Shown piece by piece: positions 1 through 3,772 of a stretch of DNA of 5,421 nt. The stretch lies in the NCBI GenBank assembly GCA_013002375.1, contig JABDJW010000082.1:1-5421 (forward strand), written 5' to 3'. Every line of letters begins with the position of its first letter. Position 1 is the first letter of the stretch. This stretch comes from Acidimicrobiales bacterium. Its GTDB lineage: Bacteria; Actinomycetota; Acidimicrobiia; Acidimicrobiales; SHLQ01. Position numbers and translations under genes: made by a program. Under the pieces are notes generated by a model, which saw nothing but the letters and a program-made list of their open reading frames with translations, did no database searches and had not been told where the DNA came from.

Positions 1-13
1 CCTGACCCCTTTT

Positions 14-84
14 GGGTGCCAATGGGTGACCCAATGGGTGCCAATGGGTGACCCAATGGGTGCCAATGGGTGACCCAATGGGTG
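14..84. repeat. 22-bp tandem repeat array, three full copies plus a partial fourth
   Basis: Three perfect 22-bp units begin at 14, 36 and 58. Each unit is GGGTGCCAAT followed by GGGTGACCCAAT, and a five-base remnant (GGGTG) lies at 80-84. Each unit contains an imperfect palindrome with 9-bp arms, CCAATGGGT-G-ACCCAATGG, with one mismatched pair; the centres are at 28, 50 and 72. The spacing is about two helical turns, so the palindromes would face the same side of the DNA. The flank at 5-17 (ACCC-CTTTT-GGGT) continues the same GGGT/ACCC vocabulary. The unit length is not a multiple of three, so the array is not a coding repeat. It ends about 24 bases before the GTG of the next gene. A TAAAAC at 96-101 would suit a weak -10 for a leaderless transcript starting near 108, but this is speculative. 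The array could be an operator cluster, a REP-like intergenic repeat, or the tail of an unseen upstream feature. Confidence 0.93.
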
Positions 85-107
85 ATGGCGTCGAGTAAAA
101 CGTTGCG

Positions 108-728
108 GTGCTGCAATCGTTGTTTCGCGGTGGCGTTCGGACTGGAGTCAAGATCGGTTTGGCTGCCCTGGCCCTGATGCTCGCCCAGGGGGTCGTCGTA
201 TGGCCCGGAACGCTGGCCGCTCAGGAGGGCTGCGGTTGCACCGACGAAATCGCCGATCAGCCGGTGGTGTTCGTGGGCGAGGCGATCGGCGAGGTGGGAC
301 GCCTCGATCTGACCGGCGAGCCGTCGCAGATCCAGTGGTCGTTCGTGGCCCAGGACGTCTATGCCGGTGACGTCGCCCTGGAGCAGTTCGTCGGCATCCC
401 GATGCCCGACGCCGGCGCCGCAGCCTGCCCCGTCCAGTTCGATCGCAATACCGTGTACCTGGTCGGCGGCCGGTTCCTCGACCATCCCGACGCCCGCTCG
501 ACCGTCGTCGCGGTGACGGGCTGCACGGTCACGGCCGACGTGGGCCGAGCTGCGTCGCTCGGGCTCGAAGCCCGACCGCCGCCGGGGCCCGAGGCGGCGA
601 TCCAGGGCGCGGGACGTCTCCAACCGTCCACCAGTGACGATCAACTCGACCCCCTCACGCTGATCGTGTTCTTTGCGCTGGTCGGTGCCACCACGGCCGT
701 GGTGTGGACGGTCTGGACCCGTCGCTAG
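108..728 (+). CDS. secreted, membrane-anchored TIMP/NTR-like domain protein
   Basis: A 206-residue protein of unknown biological role that should sit on the outer face of the cytoplasmic membrane. Residues 1-39 look like a signal peptide: basic residues at R7, R11 and K15, a hydrophobic core at about 16-33, and a likely cut in TLAA|QEG. The mature start is CGC (C42, C44), followed by a VVFVGEAIG strand at 53-61, a WSFVAQDVYAG segment, C107 in an AAACPVQF context, a VYLVGG strand at 116-121, and C139 in VTGCTV. This order (CxC near the mature N-terminus, VFVG strand, V-x-Y/W-x-G strand, two later cysteines) is what bacterial proteins with a TIMP/netrin-like OB fold show, and it suggests two disulfides. 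Residues 156-182 are a Pro/Gly/Ala-rich linker, 183-203 a transmembrane helix, and the protein ends in RR. The GTG start has no clear Shine-Dalgarno sequence. Similar proteins are usually annotated as hypothetical; protease inhibition should not be assumed. The gene is confident, the fold moderately so. Confidence 0.85.
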   Translation: MLQSLFRGGVRTGVKIGLAALALMLAQGVVVWPGTLAAQEGCGCTDEIADQPVVFVGEAIGEVGRLDLTGEPSQIQWSFVAQDVYAGDVALEQFVGIPMPDAGAAACPVQFDRNTVYLVGGRFLDHPDARSTVVAVTGCTVTADVGRAASLGLEARPPPGPEAAIQGAGRLQPSTSDDQLDPLTLIVFFALVGATTAVVWTVWTRR

Positions 729-746
729 GCTGCGACCAAGCGATCA

Positions 747-777
747 TCGGACGGCCGTCCGAGCTCGTGCTCGAGCT
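747..777. terminator. tandem hairpins between convergent genes, probable bidirectional terminator
   Basis: A perfect 16-bp palindrome, TCGGACGGCCGTCCGA, lies at 747-762. It shares its last base with a second hairpin, AGCTCG-TGCT-CGAGCT at 762-777. The pair fills most of the 55-bp gap between two genes that converge. No T-tract follows on either strand, so this is not a classic intrinsic terminator, but U-less hairpins are common at actinobacterial gene ends. The two stems would compete for position 762. Confidence 0.5.
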
Positions 778-783
778 GCTCGA

Positions 784-1707
784 CTAGCGCAACAGCGGCG
801 CGACTTCGGAGCCGAACGCCTCGATCTGATCGCTCAGTTCGGCCTTGGATCGATTGGCGAAGCGGAGATGCAGCGTGGTGGCCCCGAGGTCACCGGCTTC
901 TTGCAGGGCGGCCGCGATCTGCTCGGGTGATCCGCTGATGGCCGGCCAGCCGCCGGTGTCGAAGTCGAGTTCGCCCACATAGATCAAACCCGGCATGTAC
1001 CCCATGGCGAATCCGTCGACCGAGCGTCCGGCTTCGGCGGCGGCCTGCTCGACGACGCCCATGATCTCCGGGATCTGTTCCTTGGGGTTGCCCATCGGGA
1101 TGTAGCCGGTGCCGAACCGGCCGGCGCGGCGCCACGCCGCCGGGGAGTTGCCACCCACCCACACCGGCAGCTCGCCGTTCGGCGGTTGCGGTCCGATACC
1201 CACGTCGGCGTACGAGTAGTGCTCACCGTGATGGCTGGCGAATTCGGTGCCCAGCGTGCCCTGCACGGCTTCGAGCGTCTCGTCGAGGATCTTGCCCCGC
1301 TTCTTGAACGGCACGCCCAAGGCGTCGAACTCGGCCTCGACATGACCGGCGCCGACGCCGAGGATCGTGCGTCCACCCGAGAGGTGGGCGAGGGTCGAGA
1401 ACGACTTCGCGGTTTGGAGCGGGTGGCGGTAGGCGGCGATCCACACGACCGAGAGCAGCTTCACGGTCGTGGTCTGAGCCGCCAGGTAGCCCAGGGTGGC
1501 CACCGTGTCGTACCAGGTGGTGGTCATGTTCTTGGCGTAGTCGTTGTCCGGGATCGCGACGTGGTCGCACACCCCGATGAAGTCCATGCCGCTGCGGTCG
1601 GCGGCCGACGCGATGTCGACCAAGTCGGCGACCGATGCGTCATCCTCCCAGGGCATCCGCAAGGTGCGGGTCAAGGTCTGAATCGGGAGTTGCATGCCGT
1701 AGATCAC
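784..1707 (-). CDS. LLM-class (luciferase-like) F420-dependent oxidoreductase
   Basis: A 307-residue cytoplasmic TIM-barrel protein of the bacterial luciferase-like superfamily. Members use reduced F420 or FMN to reduce or oxygenate small molecules; the substrate here is unknown. The start chosen is GTG at 1707, giving MIYGMQLPIQ, because family members begin with this first beta strand. The frame stays open to 1827, but that extra N-terminus is Arg/Ser-rich with no family character and would overlap the divergent neighbour. ATG at 1695 (MQLPIQ) is a less likely alternative. Family landmarks are DHV at 48-50, GRTILGVGAG at 112-121, EFDALGVPFKKRG at 126-138, LDETLE at 141-146, and VGGNSPAAWRRAGRFGTGY at 184-202. 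The segment usually reading GDGW near the cofactor site reads GTGY here. No good Shine-Dalgarno sequence precedes the GTG; a GGGAGG is present but 19 bases away. Length is normal for the family, and F420 rather than FMN use is inferred from family membership. Confidence 0.93.
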   Translation of the reverse strand: MIYGMQLPIQTLTRTLRMPWEDDASVADLVDIASAADRSGMDFIGVCDHVAIPDNDYAKNMTTTWYDTVATLGYLAAQTTTVKLLSVVWIAAYRHPLQTAKSFSTLAHLSGGRTILGVGAGHVEAEFDALGVPFKKRGKILDETLEAVQGTLGTEFASHHGEHYSYADVGIGPQPPNGELPVWVGGNSPAAWRRAGRFGTGYIPMGNPKEQIPEIMGVVEQAAAEAGRSVDGFAMGYMPGLIYVGELDFDTGGWPAISGSPEQIAAALQEAGDLGATTLHLRFANRSKAELSDQIEAFGSEVAPLLR

Positions 1708-1744
1708 GATCGCATCTTGGCCCCGGCCTCCCGCAGCAGGCAAA
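1708..1744. other. short divergent intergenic region
   Basis: Only 37 bases separate the GTG of the minus-strand oxidoreductase from the GTG of the plus-strand thioesterase. I see no TANNNT -10 element for either direction within the gap. The promoters must therefore be degenerate, or lie inside the opposite gene's 5' end, which would make the two transcripts overlap. Confidence 0.5.
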
Positions 1745-2365
1745 GTGACAGCCATGCCCGATCGCATCCCGGCCCGAGCCGAATTGGCCCAGCAGCTCCG
1801 AGCTCTCATGCTCGATCTGCACACCACCGATCTCGATGCCGATCAGCTGCGGGCCGTGGCCCGCCAAGTCGATGCGGCGCGCGCTGCGGTCGATGGGCCG
1901 GCCCGCCTCGACTGGCACGAGGACCGGCCCGGCGACGAGGTCCAGCTGCAGGAGCGCCGATCCGTCGACTTCCGCACCTATTCGCTGTTTCGAGGTTCGG
2001 CCCAGCCTCTGGCCGTCCCGCTGGTGGCCGAGGAGCGGACCGATGAGGACGGTCGTCAGGTTTTTGCCGGGTCGGTGCGGCTCAACCGCATGTACGAGGG
2101 CCCGCCCGGCGCGGTGCACGGTGGGTATGTGGCCGGCCTGTTCGACGACCTGTTGGGTGGGGCGCAGGGCTTGATCGGCTTCACCGGCCTCACCGGCAAA
2201 CTCGAGGTTCGCTACCGGGCCCAGACGCCGATCGATGTCGATCTCGACCTGGTGGCGTGGGTTGACGAACAGCGGGGCCGCCGCCTCACCTGCAAGGCCG
2301 AGATCCGGGCGGCGGACACCGTGACCGCCGAGGCGACGGCGTTGTTCGTGCAGTACGAGCTCTGA
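1745..2365 (+). CDS. PaaI-family hotdog-fold thioesterase
   Basis: A 206-residue cytoplasmic protein with a C-terminal hotdog domain of the PaaI/THEM4-like acyl-CoA thioesterase type. Such enzymes hydrolyse acyl-CoA or aryl-CoA thioesters; the natural substrate cannot be read here. The domain starts near residue 107 (VFAGSVRLNRMYEGPPGAVHGG). The HGG signature is at 125-127, and acidic residues D134/D135 on the long central helix (GLFDDLLGGAQGL) are the catalytic candidates. The strand pair GLTGKLEVRYRAQTPID (148-164) and GRRLTCKAEIRAADTVTAEATALFV (178-202) completes the fold. The first ~100 residues are a charged helical region (11-50) followed by a loosely conserved segment, as in longer family members. 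GTG at 1745 has AGCAGG only four bases upstream, while ATG at 1754 (MPDRIP) has 13; the start is therefore uncertain by three residues. The gene diverges from the oxidoreductase, and an acyl-CoA role for both is possible but not shown. Confidence 0.9.
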   Translation: MTAMPDRIPARAELAQQLRALMLDLHTTDLDADQLRAVARQVDAARAAVDGPARLDWHEDRPGDEVQLQERRSVDFRTYSLFRGSAQPLAVPLVAEERTDEDGRQVFAGSVRLNRMYEGPPGAVHGGYVAGLFDDLLGGAQGLIGFTGLTGKLEVRYRAQTPIDVDLDLVAWVDEQRGRRLTCKAEIRAADTVTAEATALFVQYEL

Positions 2366-2389
2366 CGGCCGCCCCACTTGGGCGTCAGA
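2361..2389 (+). terminator. hairpin spanning the thioesterase stop codon
   Basis: TCTGACG (2361-2367) pairs perfectly with CGTCAGA (2383-2389). CCC (2372-2374) can stack inside against GGG (2380-2382), leaving a CACTT loop and a small bulge. The TGA stop (2363-2365) lies within the 5' arm. No U-tract follows, so termination efficiency is uncertain. The 3' arm also overlaps the spot where a -35 for the next gene would fall. Confidence 0.4.
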
Positions 2390-2407
2390 CTGGGTGGTGT
2401 CCTGCTC

Positions 2408-2413
2408 TACACT
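2408..2413 (+). promoter_or_regulatory. candidate -10 element for the phosphatase-PAQR unit
   Basis: TACACT fits the actinobacterial TANNNT -10 consensus. A transcript starting six to eight bases downstream would begin at about 2419-2421, only four to six bases before the ATG at 2425. This agrees with the lack of any Shine-Dalgarno sequence there. At a 17-base spacing the -35 position (2385-2390, TCAGAC) is poor. The better TTGGGC at 2378-2383 is 24 bases away, which is too far. Confidence 0.35.
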
Positions 2414-2424
2414 GGGTCGCTGCG

Positions 2425-2997
2425 ATGGCCACCCCACACGTTCTTTTCCTCTGCACCGGTAACGCGGCCCGATCGGTGATGGCCAAAGTCATGTTCGCCG
2501 ATCGCGTCGAAGGCCGGTACGAGGCGAGTGGCGCCGGCACGCTGGTGATCGACGGCCAACCGATGAGTCAGCGGACTCGGATCGCCCTCGAACAATTCGG
2601 CCTCGCCGATCTGCATCACCGCAGCCGCCAACTCACTCGGTCCGACATCGCTCGCGCCGACCTGATCGTGGCCATGGAACCCGACCACATCCGTTGGGTG
2701 CGCAAGCAGCTCCCGGAAGGTGCCGGCCACACCGCGTGCCTGAAGCGGCTGGTGCGCGACCTTCCCCAAGCGTCGGGCCGGACGATTCCGGAGCGCGTCG
2801 CCGAGTTGGGCCTGGCGTCGGTCGATGTCGAGCCGTGGGAAGAAGTCCTCGATCCGGGAGGCGGCGATCAGGACGTCTTCCATGCCTGCGCGACCGAACT
2901 CGATCGACTGGTCGACGACTTCATCTCGGTTCTGGATGCCATCCACGGCCGGCGGCGCGCCCGGCCGGGGCTGCAGACACGGAGCGGGCCGGGGTGA
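2425..2997 (+). CDS. low-molecular-weight protein-tyrosine-phosphatase family protein
   Basis: A 190-residue cytoplasmic protein of the LMW-PTP/arsenate reductase fold. The phosphate-binding loop is at residues 10-17, CTGNAARS, with C10 as nucleophile and R16 as phosphate ligand. The preceding strand HVLFLC and the following helix SVMAKVMFADRV are typical. S35-G36-A37-G38 matches the conserved SAG turn, and ADLIVAMEPDHIRWVR (78-93) matches the conserved strand-helix unit. D143-P144 (EEVLDPGGG) is the general-acid loop, and VFHACATELDRLVDDFISVLD forms the final helix. Two departures stand out. The second loop cysteine of CxGNxCRS is alanine (A15), and glycine follows DP where eukaryotic-type enzymes have tyrosine. 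The last ~16 residues (GRRRARPGLQTRSGPG) are a basic tail, probably disordered. The ATG has no Shine-Dalgarno sequence and may be nearly leaderless. The TGA overlaps the start of the next gene, so the two are probably translationally coupled. The true substrate, a phosphoprotein or a small phosphoester, is unknown; thiol-dependent arsenate reduction seems unlikely without further conserved cysteines. Confidence 0.92.
   Translation: MATPHVLFLCTGNAARSVMAKVMFADRVEGRYEASGAGTLVIDGQPMSQRTRIALEQFGLADLHHRSRQLTRSDIARADLIVAMEPDHIRWVRKQLPEGAGHTACLKRLVRDLPQASGRTIPERVAELGLASVDVEPWEEVLDPGGGDQDVFHACATELDRLVDDFISVLDAIHGRRRARPGLQTRSGPG
2981..2996 (+). promoter_or_regulatory. ribosome binding site and GTGA stop-start overlap
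   Basis: GGAG at 2981-2984 sits nine bases before a GTG at 2994-2996. That GTG overlaps the TGA (2995-2997) of the phosphatase in the arrangement GTGA. This decides the start of the membrane protein and indicates translational coupling. The longer open frame upstream of 2994 is only the other reading frame of the phosphatase. Confidence 0.75.
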
Positions 2998-3677
2998 CCA
3001 ATCTGGCCGGCTCGGAGAACTGGGCGCTTTCGGTGCAACGAGCACTGTTGCAGCCGCGGCCGAAATGGCGCGGCACCAGCCATACGTTGGCGTTCTTCGT
3101 ATCGGTCCCGTTGGCCGTCGTCTTCGTGGCGACCCGCAGCTCGTGGTCGGCGGCGGGCGTCGCGTTGATCTTCGCCTTCGGTCTCTCGTTCATGCTCGGC
3201 GTGAGCACGGTGGTGCACTGGAAAGTCTGGACACCTGAGCAGTATCACCGGCTCTTTCAGCTCGATCACACCGGCATCTTCATGACCGTGTGGTGCAGCG
3301 CGGCGCCCATCGCCGCCTACGGCTTGGGCGGGCGCCGAGGCTGGATCCTGTTCGCGATCATGTTCGTCGGCTCGTGGTTCGGGATCTTCATCGAGTGGCT
3401 GCCCTTCAACCCGCCCAGCGGCATGGTCAACACGGTGTTCTTGGGCTTGGGCTGGGCCCCGCTGTTGATGATCGGTTGGTTGTGGACCGAGATGACGCCC
3501 CGGACATTTTGGCTGTTGATGATCGGTGGGGCGATCTACACCGTCGGTGCCTTGATCGTCGGTTCGCAGTGGCCCGACCCGAGCCCCGAAATCTTCGGAT
3601 ACCACGAGATATGGCATCTGCTCGTCATTCTCGGCGCCGGGCTGCACTACGTCATGGCCTGGATTCTGGTTCCCTAG
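2994..3677 (+). CDS. hemolysin III / PAQR-family seven-helix membrane protein
   Basis: A 227-residue integral membrane protein of the PAQR (progestin and adipoQ receptor)/YqfA/hemolysin III family. Members are thought to be metal-dependent membrane hydrolases related to ceramidases; the haemolysin name rests on old heterologous assays. About seven hydrophobic segments appear, near residues 31-47, 54-74, 93-110, 116-134, 146-165, 171-190 and 206-224. Family motifs are WRGTSHTLAF at 25-34, S71-x3-H75 (STVVH) in helix 2, LDHTGIF (D91, H92) opening helix 3, and FGYHEIWHLLVILGAGLHYV at 201-220, giving H204, H208 and H218. H75, H204 and H208 are the expected zinc ligands, with S71 and D91 nearby, so the active site looks intact. 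Length is normal. It is probably coupled to the phosphatase upstream, though no functional link is known. It ends in TAG, and no convincing terminator follows. Confidence 0.92.
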   Translation: MTNLAGSENWALSVQRALLQPRPKWRGTSHTLAFFVSVPLAVVFVATRSSWSAAGVALIFAFGLSFMLGVSTVVHWKVWTPEQYHRLFQLDHTGIFMTVWCSAAPIAAYGLGGRRGWILFAIMFVGSWFGIFIEWLPFNPPSGMVNTVFLGLGWAPLLMIGWLWTEMTPRTFWLLMIGGAIYTVGALIVGSQWPDPSPEIFGYHEIWHLLVILGAGLHYVMAWILVP

Positions 3678-3742
3678 TAATCAAGTCCTCAGGCTGGGCC
3701 CGAACATGCCGATAGCTGACCCAATAACAGTTGATGGGTTTC

Positions 3743-3756
3743 CGGGCCAAGGCCCG
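3743..3756. promoter_or_regulatory. 14-bp palindrome CGGGCC-AA-GGCCCG before the kinase
   Basis: Two perfect 6-bp arms flank a 2-base centre, 17 bases upstream of the preferred GTG start of the kinase. The 2-base centre is too tight for an RNA hairpin loop unless the inner pairs open, so a dimeric protein site is the likelier reading. If translation instead starts at ATG 3734, the palindrome is merely coding sequence. No clear -10 box is visible in the 95-bp gap. Confidence 0.3.
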
Positions 3757-3772
3757 AGTCGGGACAGCATTC

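Noticed and set aside
14..84. CRISPR array
   Set aside because: The units are directly tandem with no unique spacers, and no cas-like gene is present.
108..728. Lipoprotein reading of the N-terminus of the TIMP-like protein
   Set aside because: The sequence before C42 is LAAQEGC, which lacks a proper lipobox, and the C-terminal helix already anchors the protein.
1708..1827. N-terminal extension of the oxidoreductase to an ATG at 1827
   Set aside because: The added 40 residues are unlike the family, which starts at the MIYGMQLPIQ strand, and they would overlap the divergent thioesterase by more than 80 bases.
1186..2046. A 286-codon plus-strand open frame opposite the oxidoreductase
   Set aside because: It is the antisense shadow of the LLM gene, runs on out of frame into the thioesterase, and has an Arg/Ala/Gly/Val-rich composition with no recognisable fold.
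1640..2437. A 265-codon minus-strand open frame opposite the thioesterase
   Set aside because: Antisense to the clear hotdog domain (HGG motif). It would also overlap the oxidoreductase start, and shows no family motifs.
2694..2993. Extended N-terminus for the PAQR protein in the same frame
   Set aside because: This part is an Arg/Gly/Pro-rich out-of-frame reading of the phosphatase. The GGAG site and GTGA overlap support the start at 2994.
3717..3725. TGACCCAAT matching part of the 22-bp repeat, just before the kinase
   Set aside because: Only nine bases match and there is no palindromic partner or second copy, so chance is adequate as an explanation.
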